This document shows, in pieces, positions 1 to 7,489 of a DNA stretch of 18,074 nt. The stretch is from contig CAYYAQ010000107.1 of the NCBI GenBank assembly GCA_964469555.1, positions 1 to 18,074 of the forward strand, read 5' to 3'. Both the position numbers and the translations under genes were made by a program. The notes beneath the pieces are model-generated. The model had not been told where the DNA came from, did not search any database, and saw only the letters and a list, made by a program, of their open reading frames with translations. Numbering within the stretch: position 1 is the stretch's first letter; every line of letters begins with the position of its first letter. This DNA comes from CAYYAQ01 sp964469555. GTDB taxonomy: Bacteria > Planctomycetota > UBA1135 > UBA2386.

Positions 1-1
1 C

Positions 2-2083
2 CCGGTCGACGAGAAGGGCCGTTTCACGAGCGAGGTCACCGACTGGGCGGGGACCAACGTCCTCGAGGCCAACAAGCCGATCATCCAGGCGCTCAAGGAG
101 CGCGGCGTGCTGATCAAGCACGTGACGTACGAGCACAACTACCCGCACTGCTGGCGCACGGACAAGCCGCTGATCTACAAGGCCGTGAGTTCGTGGTACG
201 TCAAGGTGACGGAGTTCCGCGATCGCATGGTCGAGCTCAACCAGCAGATCAACTGGATCCCCGAACACATCCGCGACGGGCAGTTCGGCAAGTGGCTCGA
301 AGGCGCGCGCGACTGGTCGATCTCCCGCAATCGCTACTGGGGTTCGCCGATCCCGGTCTGGCGCAGCGACGACCCGAACTATCCGCGTACCGACGTCTAC
401 GGTTCGATCGCCGAACTGGAAGCCGACTTCGGCGTGAAGGTCGACGACCTGCACCGCCCGTTCATCGACAGCCTGACACGACCCAACCCGGACGATCCGA
501 CGGGCAAGAGCACGATGCGGCGCGTGTCCGAAGTGCTCGACTGCTGGTTCGAGTCCGGCTCCATGCCGTACGCCCAGGTTCATTACCCGTTCGAAAACAA
601 GGAGTGGTTCGAAGACCACTTCCCGTCCGACTTCATCGTCGAGTACGTCGCGCAGACTCGCGGTTGGTTTTACACGATGGTGGTGCTCGCCACCGCGTTG
701 TTCGATCGACCACCGTTCAAGAACTGCATCTGCCACGGGGTCGTTCTTGACTCCGACGGCCAAAAGCTCAGCAAGCGGCTGCGCAACTACCCGGACCCCG
801 TCGATATGTTCGCGACGCACGGATCGGACGCCTTGCGTTGGTCGTTGATGTCCTCGGCGATCCTCCGTGGCGGCGACCTTCAGATCGACAAGGATGGACG
901 CAACATCGGCGAAGTCGTGCGTCTGGTCCTCAAGCCGATCTGGAACGCCTACTACTTCTTCACCCTCTACGCGAACACGGACGGCATCAAGGCGCGCCCC
1001 AGAGCGACCAGCCAGCAGTTGATCGATCGCTACATCCTCGCGAAGACCCGCGAGCTCGTCGAGAACGTGCAGTCCGACATGGACGGCTACGATCTGATGG
1101 GCACGTGCCAGCGGATCACGGCGTTCCTCGACGCGTTGAACAACTGGTACATCCGTCGAAATCGCAATCGGTTTTGGAAGAAGGACAAGGACCAGGACAA
1201 GCAGGAAGCCTGCGACACGCTGTTCACCGTGCTGACGACGCTGTGCCGGACCGCCGCACCACTGTTGCCGCTGGTGACCGAAGAGGTGTTCCGCGGATTG
1301 ACGGGCGAGAAGAGCGTGCACCTCGTCGACTGGCCAGATGCGACGGTGCTTCCTTCCGACCCGGACCTGGTCGCAGGGATGGATCGGGCCCGGGATGTTT
1401 GCTCCACGGCGCTCGCTCTGCGCGAGTCCTACAAGCTGCGCATCCGTTTGCCTCTCGCGTCGTTGACGGTCGCGGGATCGGGCAGTGATCGCCTCGCGTC
1501 GTTCGCGGAGCTGATCCAGGACGAGCTCAACGTCAAGGCCGTGCACTTCTCGGAAGCGATCGAGGATTTCGGCACGTTCCAACTCCAGGTCAACGCCAAG
1601 GTGATGGGGCCGAAACTCGGTTCGTCGATGAAGGACGTGATGATCGCCTCGAAGAAGGGCGATTGGACGAAGAACGACGACGGCACGGTCGCGGTGGGGG
1701 GCGTCGTGCTCCAAGAAGGCGAGTACACGATGCGCCTCCAGGCCAAGGAAGGAGTCGCGAGTGCATCCCTCTCCACCAACGATGCGGTCGTGGTCCTCGA
1801 CGTTGACGTGACGCCAGAGTTGGAGGAGGAGGGGCTGACCCGGGACCTCGTGCGATTGGTGCAGACGGCGCGCAAGGAAGCCGGGCTGCACGTCAGCGAC
1901 CACATCCGCCTCGCGCTCGAGCTCTCGAACCGGGCAATGGACGCGATCCTGAATCACGAAGCGTATCTGCAGGCGCAGACCCTCACCGACGAGGTCAGCT
2001 ACGACGCGCCAGAGTCGGGGATGCACGTCGAGGATGGCAAGCTCGGGGGCGACGCGATCAGGTTCGGGCTGCGGCGGGTGTAG
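2..2083 (+). CDS. ileS: Isoleucyl-tRNA synthetase, type 2 (5'-truncated by window edge)
   Basis: Charges tRNA-Ile with isoleucine in the cytoplasm (class I aminoacyl-tRNA synthetase). The frame is open from base 2, so the HIGH motif and most of the editing domain lie outside. Visible in order are the end of the editing/catalytic region (GARDWSISRNRYWGSPIPVW), the DCWFESG stretch, the second signature loop KLSKR at 764-778 followed by LRNYPDP, the helical anticodon-binding region (NNWYIRRNRNRFW), and a C-terminal DUF5915-like domain (VMGPKLGSSMK to the end). KLSKR in place of the usual bacterial KMSKS, the DUF5915-like tail and the lack of a C-terminal Cys4 zinc knuckle place it in the eukaryote-like type 2 group, which is known for low mupirocin sensitivity; resistance here is inferred. 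The stop is followed 10 nt later by the end of a possible minus-strand ORF. Confidence 0.96.
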   Translation, partial: PVDEKGRFTSEVTDWAGTNVLEANKPIIQALKERGVLIKHVTYEHNYPHCWRTDKPLIYKAVSSWYVKVTEFRDRMVELNQQINWIPEHIRDGQFGKWLEGARDWSISRNRYWGSPIPVWRSDDPNYPRTDVYGSIAELEADFGVKVDDLHRPFIDSLTRPNPDDPTGKSTMRRVSEVLDCWFESGSMPYAQVHYPFENKEWFEDHFPSDFIVEYVAQTRGWFYTMVVLATALFDRPPFKNCICHGVVLDSDGQKLSKRLRNYPDPVDMFATHGSDALRWSLMSSAILRGGDLQIDKDGRNIGEVVRLVLKPIWNAYYFFTLYANTDGIKARPRATSQQLIDRYILAKTRELVENVQSDMDGYDLMGTCQRITAFLDALNNWYIRRNRNRFWKKDKDQDKQEACDTLFTVLTTLCRTAAPLLPLVTEEVFRGLTGEKSVHLVDWPDATVLPSDPDLVAGMDRARDVCSTALALRESYKLRIRLPLASLTVAGSGSDRLASFAELIQDELNVKAVHFSEAIEDFGTFQLQVNAKVMGPKLGSSMKDVMIASKKGDWTKNDDGTVAVGGVVLQEGEYTMRLQAKEGVASASLSTNDAVVVLDVDVTPELEEEGLTRDLVRLVQTARKEAGLHVSDHIRLALELSNRAMDAILNHEAYLQAQTLTDEVSYDAPESGMHVEDGKLGGDAIRFGLRRV

Positions 2084-2093
2084 TTCCCAGGCG

Positions 2094-2225
2094 TCAGCGG
2101 CCCGGTGTCAACAATGCGGCGATCTCGTGCGGTTCCAGTCGCTTCTCGACTCGGGCGCAGGACAGCTTGTTGATGCGCATCCTGTATCTCGAACCGGCGG
2201 TGGAGTTGCGGTAGTACGCGTGCAT
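2094..2225 (-). CDS. Possible small hypothetical protein or gene remnant
   Basis: A 43-residue minus-strand reading from an ATG at 2225 (MHAYYRNSTAG...) to a TGA at 2094, tail to tail with ileS. The frame stays open upstream to 2453, but the part above about 2340 looks non-coding. Support is only compositional: codons near the 3' end mostly carry G or C at position 3, and the sequence (KLSCARVEKRLEPHEIAAL) reads like a structured helical tail. I do not recognise a family. It may be the decayed 3' end of a longer gene or a chance frame. Confidence 0.25.
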   Translation of the reverse strand: MHAYYRNSTAGSRYRMRINKLSCARVEKRLEPHEIAALLTPGR

Positions 2226-2582
2226 CCCGCGCGTCGCGGCGTCACCTTCGTTCTTTGCCTTAGCGTTGAGTTCGCTCTCGGAGGATCTATAGCCAGTCAC
2301 TTGGAATTGTCGCTTCAGTTTCGTGTGGGGTCGCGAATCTGCTCGAGCCGTTTGTGTGCAACGCAGGGGCCGGCGTCCACTCACCGATGCGGAACTCGAG
2401 CATCCTCCTGAAGGGATTCGCCGGACAGGCCAGTTCGACATGGGTGGAACCAACTAGCGGATCTTGAATCGCAATCCGGTCGGGTGCGCCGGCCCGCGAC
2501 AGGCCTCAGAGGGGTGGCGTGGCCAGTTGTAAACCTGCTGTCACCAGGGATTCCTTGCGGGCGTGGAGGTATGGACTCGCGT

Positions 2583-2588
2583 TACCCT
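2583..2588 (+). promoter_or_regulatory. Putative -10 hexamer (TACCCT), leaderless arrangement
   Basis: TACCCT fits the TAnnnT pattern of a sigma70-type -10 element and ends exactly 6 nt before the ATG at 2595, so transcription would begin at or next to the start codon. No convincing -35 is visible at 16-18 nt spacing. The same hexamer-to-ATG distance occurs before 6124 and 8877. Confidence 0.35.
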
Positions 2589-2594
2589 CCCGGT

Positions 2595-3746
2595 ATGTCC
2601 TCGCTCTCCACTTCGACCCTGTGCCTCGGCGTGCTCGCGATCGCCGGTAGCGTGGTGGCTCAACAACCACCGGCCAGGGTGGTGGTGAAACGCCAGGTCG
2701 TCGAGGTCTCGAAGGAGAGCGCGCTCGCCGTCGACGCAGCGGTCGAACGGGGCCTGGCGTGGCTCGCTTCCCAACAGAACGTCAAGGGCTTCTGGGAGGG
2801 CATCGTCGGCACGAAGACCCAGAGTCGCTACGAACAACTGCAGCCGATCGAACTCCAGCGAAGCAAGGGCACCGGACACGTCGGAGTGACCGCGCTCTGT
2901 GGCATGGCCTTTCTCTCCGGCGGCCACCTCCCCGGTCGTGGCAAGTACGGCAAGGTCGTGCGGAAGGCCGTCGACGCGGTGCTGATGTCCATCCGGGATG
3001 ACGGGATCATCACGCTCGCGGGCACGCAGATGTACAGCCACGCGTTCGCAACGCTGTTCCTGGCCGAGGTCTACGGCATGTCGCGGGACAACACGATCAA
3101 GAAGGGTCTCGAACGCGCGGTTCACATCGTCGTCGATTGCCAGAACGCGAAGGGCGGATGGCGGTACACGCCGTTCAGTCGCGAGGCCGATGTCTCGGTG
3201 ACGGTCTGCCAATTGCAGGCGCTCCGGGCCGCGCGCAACATCGGCATCCAGGTACCGAAGAGTGTTGTCGAAAGGGCCGTCGCCTACGTCAAGGGCTGTC
3301 GGGTCACGAGTGGCTGGTCGTCGAAGGGGCGCTACTACTACGACTCCGGCGGGCGCGGGCGCAAGAAGAACTCCTACTCGATCCAGGCGGCGGCCGTCAC
3401 GTCGCTCGTCTCCGCCGGTGTCTACGACCGCGAGTTGATCGAGCCAGCGATGGGGTTCCTCGCCGACGAGCTGCCCACGATGATCCGTCGATACCCGCAC
3501 CACTTCTTCTTCTGGTACGGCAACTACTACGCGAGCCAGGCGTTCTACCACGCCGACCACGGACTCAAGGACGGGTGCTTCCAGGAGTACTACGTCACGA
3601 TGCGCGACCACCTGCTCGACGACCAGGAGAAGGACGGCCGCTGGCTGAATCCCAGGCGGGAGGGCCCGGGTGACGCGTTTGGCACGGCGGTGGCCTGCAT
3701 CATCCTGCAGATCCCGAATCAGTACCTGCCGATCTTCCAGCGGTAG
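2595..3746 (+). CDS. Exported prenyltransferase/squalene-oxidase repeat protein
   Basis: 383 residues from the ATG at 2595. This start is preferred over the in-frame ATGs at 2484 and 2571 because it places a signal peptide at the very N-terminus (STSTLCLGVLAIAGSVVAQ, likely cut after about residue 23). The mature protein carries alpha/alpha-barrel repeats of the squalene cyclase/prenyltransferase fold: AVERGLAWLASQQNVKGFW (49-67), HAFATLFLAEVYG (149-161), QNAKGGWRYTPFSREADVSV (183-202) and YGNYYASQAFYHA (308-320). The DXDD acid motif of squalene-hopene cyclases is missing; EADVSVT stands where acidic motifs occur in relatives. It is therefore probably not a hopene cyclase. Such exported cyclase-fold proteins are frequent and uncharacterised in planctomycetes. 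It appears monocistronic; a GGAGG at 2565-2569 lies only 1 nt from the ATG at 2571, too close to act there. Confidence 0.85.
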   Translation: MSSLSTSTLCLGVLAIAGSVVAQQPPARVVVKRQVVEVSKESALAVDAAVERGLAWLASQQNVKGFWEGIVGTKTQSRYEQLQPIELQRSKGTGHVGVTALCGMAFLSGGHLPGRGKYGKVVRKAVDAVLMSIRDDGIITLAGTQMYSHAFATLFLAEVYGMSRDNTIKKGLERAVHIVVDCQNAKGGWRYTPFSREADVSVTVCQLQALRAARNIGIQVPKSVVERAVAYVKGCRVTSGWSSKGRYYYDSGGRGRKKNSYSIQAAAVTSLVSAGVYDRELIEPAMGFLADELPTMIRRYPHHFFFWYGNYYASQAFYHADHGLKDGCFQEYYVTMRDHLLDDQEKDGRWLNPRREGPGDAFGTAVACIILQIPNQYLPIFQR

Positions 3747-3759
3747 GAATTGTCGAACC

Positions 3760-3779
3760 CGAGGTGAATCTACGCCTCG
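3760..3779 (+). terminator. Small hairpin after the repeat-protein stop
   Basis: A 7-bp stem with one G-T pair (CGAGGTG with CGCCTCG) around a 6-nt loop starts 14 nt after the stop codon. There is no T-run behind it, so an intrinsic terminator is only a possibility. Confidence 0.25.
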
Positions 3780-3880
3780 ATCGTGCGCGGAGCGTGTTGC
3801 CGTCGCCTACCGGGACATGCTACACGGTTGGCTCCGGTCGTGACATTCGACGTTGGGGGGACCGGCTCACCGTACGAGTC

Positions 3881-3900
3881 TGCGACGTTGGGACGTCGCA
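3881..3900. terminator. Perfect 8-bp hairpin between convergent genes
   Basis: TGCGACGT, loop TGGG, ACGTCGCA: a perfect inverted repeat in the 236-nt gap between the repeat-protein gene and the oppositely oriented S9 peptidase gene. It could serve as a bidirectional terminator, but neither side has a clear T-run. The decamer CGACGTTGGG inside it also occurs at 3849-3858. Confidence 0.3.
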
Positions 3901-3982
3901 ACATGCTCCCGGAAGGCTGCCGATCCCTCACGGGCGCGTTGGGGGCTGCGCGGTCACGTCGGGCTCCCGCCCGAACAGGCCG

Positions 3983-6007
3983 CTACTTCTTGTCGGCGGC
4001 GTTGACGACTTTCTCGGACGCGAGGTCGGTGCGGTACTTCTTGAACCACTTCCGAACGTAGAGGATCCGCCGCAGTTGGTTGCTCACGTGGCGACCGGCA
4101 GCGCCGTGGTACTCGTCCGGCACGCGGATCATCATCGTGTCGACCTTGCGCAGCTTGAGCGCCTGATAGAACTCCTCGGTCTGGGCCATCGGAGTTCGCA
4201 GATCGAGCTCTCCGGTGATGAGCATGGTGGGCGTGGCGACGTTACCGACGTACTTGAGAGGCGATCGGCGCCAGTGCTCTTCGATGTCCTCCCACGGGAG
4301 CTTCTTGAAGTTCGTGTACCAGTACGGTCCGTCGGTCGTGCCGACGAAACTGATCCAGTTCGTCACCGGGAACATCGAGACCGCTGCGGCGAACTGCTTC
4401 GTGTGCCCGACGATCCAGCACGTCAACACGCCGCCGCCGGATCCACCGTAGACAAACTGGTTCTTCTCATCGACGTATCCGCGCGCGATCACGGCGTTGA
4501 CGCCATTCATCAGGTCGTCGAAGTCGTAGCTTGGATAGGCGTTGTTGATCTCGTTGCCGAACTTCTTGCCGTAGCCGACGCTGCCCCGCGGGTTCGTGTA
4601 GAGAACTAGGTAGCCGTTCGCCGCGTGGTTCTGACGCTCGAACGAGAAGTCCACACCGTACATCCCGTGAGGGCCGCCGTGGATCTGCAAGATGAGCGGG
4701 TACCTCTTCTTCGGGTCGAAGTCCGGTGGCTTGATGAGCCAACCCTGTATGTCGAGCCCACCGTGTGACTTGTAGTTGATCTCCTCCACTTCGCCGAGCG
4801 TGACGCCTTCCAGCACGTCCGCGTTGACATGCGTCAAGCGCTTCGATTTTCCGGTCCGGTCGGTGATCCAGATGTCCCCGGGTTCGTGCGGACCGCGCAC
4901 GGTTCCGACGAGATGTCCCTGACGCCCGACATCCGAGAGTCGGAACTGGATCTGGCCCTTTGTGACGCGATCGCGGGTGGTGTCCTTTCCGATGGCCCAC
5001 AAGTGGCTCGTGCCGTGGTCGCGATATGTCGCATAGAGCGTCCCGCTGTCTGCGGTCCAGGTCAGGCTGGATGGCTGCCGGTCCATCTCCACCGTCTGCG
5101 GTTTCGTGGACTCGTCGCCGATCGACACGATCCGAATGTTCGGAACGTTGTAGGTGTCCTTGTTCTTCGGGCTGATGCGGTAGGCCATCCGACGACCGTC
5201 GGGTGAGATCACTGGCCCGGAGTCCGGACCCGGACGATCGGTCACCTGGGTGATCTTGCCGCTCGCGACGTTGACCTTGTAGATCTCCGACTCGCGGACT
5301 TGCCAACTCGCGTCCTCGACGCGGAGTCCCGAGAAGTAGATCGTCTCACCGTCCGGATGCCAGGAAGGCGAACCGTGATTGAAGTCGCCGCTCGTCACCT
5401 GTCGCGGCGTGCCGCCCGTCGAGTCGACGACGAAGATGTGGCGGAACCCGGACGGGTTGTAGCCACGTCGGTCGCGCCGGTAGCTCAACCGCGTGATGAT
5501 CGTCGGAGTCGGTGCCCACTTCGCGCCCTTCGGTCGAGGCGGTAGCTTGATCGGGAACTTGACCTTCTCCGGGACCTGCATGCCGAACCCGATCTTCGAG
5601 CCGTCGGGCGACCACCGGATGCCAGACGGACTCTGCTCCGTGTGCGTGATCTGGGTCACGCTGCGGTCGGCCATGAACAGGACGTGAATCTGGTTGCCGC
5701 TGGGTTCGCCCGAGGCGAGGAACGCCACGCGTTTGCCGTCCGGCGACCAGCGCGGGGACGACCCCTTCACCAGGAACCGCTGGTTCTTGCCGTCGAGGTC
5801 CATGATCCAGAGCGCGCTGCGCCGGCGGTCGTTCACCTTGTCTATCCACGATCGCGTGTAGAGGATGGTCCGCGAGTCGGGGGAGATGCGCGGGCTCCCG
5901 ACGGATTCGAAGTCGAGGAGCTTGTCGATCGTCAGGCGACCGGGCTTGTCCTGCGCGTGAAGCGTCGCGGATACGAGGAGAGCGGACACGATGGGGGGGA
6001 GTCGCAT
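3983..6007 (-). CDS. Exported S9-family serine peptidase (prolyl oligopeptidase / acyl-peptidase type)
   Basis: 674 residues from the ATG at 6007, chosen because it begins with a signal peptide (MRLPPIVSALLVSATLHAQ). The frame is open upstream to 6121, but that stretch crosses the promoter region and does not look coding. Residues 25-400 form a WD40-like/PD40 beta-propeller with recurring SPDG/SPDS blades (SPRISPDS 38-45, PRWSPDG 85-91, IRWSPDG 130-136, PSWHPDG 214-220, PVISPDG 265-271). Residues 410-660 form the alpha/beta hydrolase domain: IHGGPHG (442-448) gives the oxyanion region, and the triad is Ser523 (YGGSGGG), Asp602 (GELDLRTP) and His634 (DEYHG). The nucleophile elbow reads GGSGGG instead of the commoner GGSYGG. 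It should cleave oligopeptides or release N-terminal di- or acyl-peptides outside the cytoplasm; exact specificity cannot be read. A purine run AGAGAGA lies 4 nt before the ATG. Confidence 0.93.
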   Translation of the reverse strand: MRLPPIVSALLVSATLHAQDKPGRLTIDKLLDFESVGSPRISPDSRTILYTRSWIDKVNDRRRSALWIMDLDGKNQRFLVKGSSPRWSPDGKRVAFLASGEPSGNQIHVLFMADRSVTQITHTEQSPSGIRWSPDGSKIGFGMQVPEKVKFPIKLPPRPKGAKWAPTPTIITRLSYRRDRRGYNPSGFRHIFVVDSTGGTPRQVTSGDFNHGSPSWHPDGETIYFSGLRVEDASWQVRESEIYKVNVASGKITQVTDRPGPDSGPVISPDGRRMAYRISPKNKDTYNVPNIRIVSIGDESTKPQTVEMDRQPSSLTWTADSGTLYATYRDHGTSHLWAIGKDTTRDRVTKGQIQFRLSDVGRQGHLVGTVRGPHEPGDIWITDRTGKSKRLTHVNADVLEGVTLGEVEEINYKSHGGLDIQGWLIKPPDFDPKKRYPLILQIHGGPHGMYGVDFSFERQNHAANGYLVLYTNPRGSVGYGKKFGNEINNAYPSYDFDDLMNGVNAVIARGYVDEKNQFVYGGSGGGVLTCWIVGHTKQFAAAVSMFPVTNWISFVGTTDGPYWYTNFKKLPWEDIEEHWRRSPLKYVGNVATPTMLITGELDLRTPMAQTEEFYQALKLRKVDTMMIRVPDEYHGAAGRHVSNQLRRILYVRKWFKKYRTDLASEKVVNAADKK

Positions 6008-6045
6008 GGAATCTCTCTGGTCGGTGAATTCTCGAGGGGTCGACC

Positions 6046-6051
6046 ATACTA
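6046..6051 (-). promoter_or_regulatory. Putative -10 hexamer for the S9 peptidase gene
   Basis: On the minus strand 6051-6046 reads TAGTAT, 38 nt before the start codon at 6007. This would leave a leader of roughly 30 nt. It lies in the 116-nt divergent gap shared with the AIM24 operon. No strong -35 is visible. Confidence 0.35.
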
Positions 6052-6089
6052 GCCCGCCGCCCGCGTCCTCGCCCAATCCCGATTCCTCG

Positions 6090-6117
6090 TGGACTCCCCG
6101 TTCGCGACCCCTAGTCT
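6090..6117 (+). promoter_or_regulatory. Putative promoter of the AIM24 operon, leaderless arrangement
   Basis: TAGTCT at 6112-6117 ends exactly 6 nt before the ATG at 6124. A -35-like TGGACT at 6090-6095 (4 of 6 matches to TTGACA) precedes it with a 16-nt spacer. There is no room for a Shine-Dalgarno sequence in the predicted transcript. Confidence 0.4.
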
Positions 6118-6123
6118 TCAAAC

Positions 6124-6783
6124 ATGGAATTCCAGATCAACGGCAACCCCGATTACGGCGAAGTAACCTGCGCGCTCGAGCCGGGTGAGAAGTTCCTGAC
6201 GGAGAGCGGCGCGATGAGTCGCATGAGTCGGAGCATGGATCTGAAGGGCCGCATGATGGGCGGGATTTTCTCCGCGCTTGGTCGGAAGATCTTCGGCGGC
6301 GAGTCGCTCTTCGTGGGCGATTACTCGGCGCCGGACGGTGGCTGGATTTCGCTTTCGCCAGGAGTGCCGGGTTCGGTCACGCACCACCACATGGACGCGG
6401 GACCACTGATCATGACGGCAGGGTCTTTCCTCGCGTGCTCGCCGGACGTGACGTTGCGCACGAGGTTCGGCGGTTGGCGCTACCTGTTTGGCGGAGAGGG
6501 CGGCTTCTTCATCGAAGCGACGGGAATGGGCGATCTGTTCTACAACACCTATGGCGCGCTCGTAGAGAAGGAGGTCAACGGCACGATCACCGTGGACACC
6601 GGTCACGTCGTCGCGTGGGATCCGAACCTCGCGTACACCGTTACCGGCATGGGCGGTCTGAAGCAGACGCTGTTCTCCGGTGAAGGTCTCGTCCTGAAGT
6701 TCAGCGGACGCGGCAAGCTCTGGCTGCAGACGCGCACGCTCCGTGAGTCGGCCAGCTGGTTGAGCCCATTCTGTTCGGCTTAG
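6124..6783 (+). CDS. AIM24/TIGR00266-family protein, copy 1
   Basis: 219 residues. Family features in order are the N-terminal GEKFLTESGAM (19-29), MMGGIFSALGRKIFGGESLF, PGVPGSV, GSFLACSPDV, GEGGFFIEATGMGDLFYNTYG, VNGTITVDTGHVVAWDPNL, and the C-terminal GEGLVLKFSGRGKLWLQTR. The family forms a beta-rich, TRAP-like roll. In yeast Aim24 is linked to mitochondrial membrane organisation; no biochemical function is established for the bacterial members. No signal peptide or membrane segment is seen, so it is probably cytoplasmic. It is the first of three tandem paralogs, with the next gene starting 16 nt after its stop. The start is well fixed by the family N-terminus and the adjacent promoter-like hexamer. 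Confidence 0.9.
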   Translation: MEFQINGNPDYGEVTCALEPGEKFLTESGAMSRMSRSMDLKGRMMGGIFSALGRKIFGGESLFVGDYSAPDGGWISLSPGVPGSVTHHHMDAGPLIMTAGSFLACSPDVTLRTRFGGWRYLFGGEGGFFIEATGMGDLFYNTYGALVEKEVNGTITVDTGHVVAWDPNLAYTVTGMGGLKQTLFSGEGLVLKFSGRGKLWLQTRTLRESASWLSPFCSA

Positions 6784-6784
6784 T

Positions 6785-6791
6785 GAGAGGA
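6785..6791 (+). promoter_or_regulatory. Shine-Dalgarno-like GAGAGGA for AIM24 copy 2
   Basis: GAGAGGA lies 8 nt before the ATG at 6800, one of the few recognisable ribosome-binding sites here. It marks the second gene as independently initiated within the operon. Confidence 0.5.
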
Positions 6792-6799
6792 TCGCTGTC

Positions 6800-7489
6800 A
6801 TGAAGATCGACATCCTGAAACGGGGCGCGTTCGGTTCCGCGCTGGTCCACCTGCAGCCCGGCGAGACGTTCATCTCCGAATCGGGCGCGATGTTCCGCGC
6901 GTCGAGCAACGTCGACATCGACGTCACGACGAAGTCGAAGGGCAAGGGCGGCATCCTCGCCGGCATCAAGCGGTTGATCGGCGGCGAGCACTTCTTCTTC
7001 TCGACGTACCGCGTCACCGATGGCTCACCCGGAGAGGTCGGTCTCGCGCCGACGTTGCAGGGCGAAGTGCGCGTCGTCGACGTCGACCCGTCGATCTCGT
7101 GGTTGTGCGCCGGAGCGAGCTACATGGGTTCGACGGATGACCTCGCCATCGACACGCAGTTCCAGGGGTTCAAGGGCATGTTCTCCGGCGAGAGCCTGTT
7201 CTTCCTCAAGGTGTCCGGGAGCGGGCAGTTGCTCGTCAACGCTTTCGGTCGCATCACCGAACTAGAAGTCGACGGCCAGATGATCGTCGATACGGGACAC
7301 GTGGTCGCGTTCGAGGAGGCCCTCGACTACAAGGTGACAAAGGCTGGCGGATCGTGGGTGTCGTCGTTCGTCGCCGGCGAAGGGCTCGTCCTCGAGTTCC
7401 ACGGTCGCGGCAAGATCCTCGTGCAGTCGCACAACCCCAAGGAGTTCGGCAAGTCGATCGGCCCTCTCCTGCCAGCAAGGCAACGGTAA
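6800..7489 (+). CDS. AIM24/TIGR00266-family protein, copy 2
   Basis: 229 residues with the same order of family blocks as its neighbours: GETFISESGAMF (21-32), GGILAGIKRLIGGEHFFF, GEVGLAPTLQGEV, GASYMGSTDDLAI, FSGESLFFLKVSGSGQLLVN, VDGQMIVDTGHVVAF, GEGLVLEFHGRGKILVQSHN. Repeats of these blocks across three adjacent genes show tandem duplication followed by clear divergence. The C-terminus is slightly longer and basic (LLPARQR). Its TAA stop shares one base with the ATG of the third copy (TAATG), which suggests translational coupling. Molecular function is not known. Confidence 0.9.
   Translation: MKIDILKRGAFGSALVHLQPGETFISESGAMFRASSNVDIDVTTKSKGKGGILAGIKRLIGGEHFFFSTYRVTDGSPGEVGLAPTLQGEVRVVDVDPSISWLCAGASYMGSTDDLAIDTQFQGFKGMFSGESLFFLKVSGSGQLLVNAFGRITELEVDGQMIVDTGHVVAFEEALDYKVTKAGGSWVSSFVAGEGLVLEFHGRGKILVQSHNPKEFGKSIGPLLPARQR

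Larger units (their letters stand above)
2084..2594. other. Gene-poor intergenic stretch
   Basis: About 510 bases between the ileS stop and the start chosen for the cyclase-fold gene. Local composition is less GC-biased than in the flanking genes, especially around 2240-2340. Apart from the doubtful minus-strand frame at 2094-2225 and the putative promoter hexamer just before 2595, I see no tRNA, terminator with a T-run, repeat array or convincing coding sequence. Confidence 0.5.

Noticed and set aside
2541..3611. 356-codon open frame on the minus strand opposite the cyclase-fold gene
   Set aside because: It is an antisense shadow of a GC-rich gene: low-complexity Arg/Val/Asp sequence with no family features, while the plus frame has clear repeats and a signal peptide.
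3764..4609. 281-codon plus-strand frame opposite the S9 peptidase 3' end
   Set aside because: The catalytic domain of the peptidase lies on the other strand; this frame has no recognisable content.
6008..6121. 38-residue N-terminal extension of the S9 peptidase
   Set aside because: It would hide the signal peptide internally and covers the divergent promoter region.
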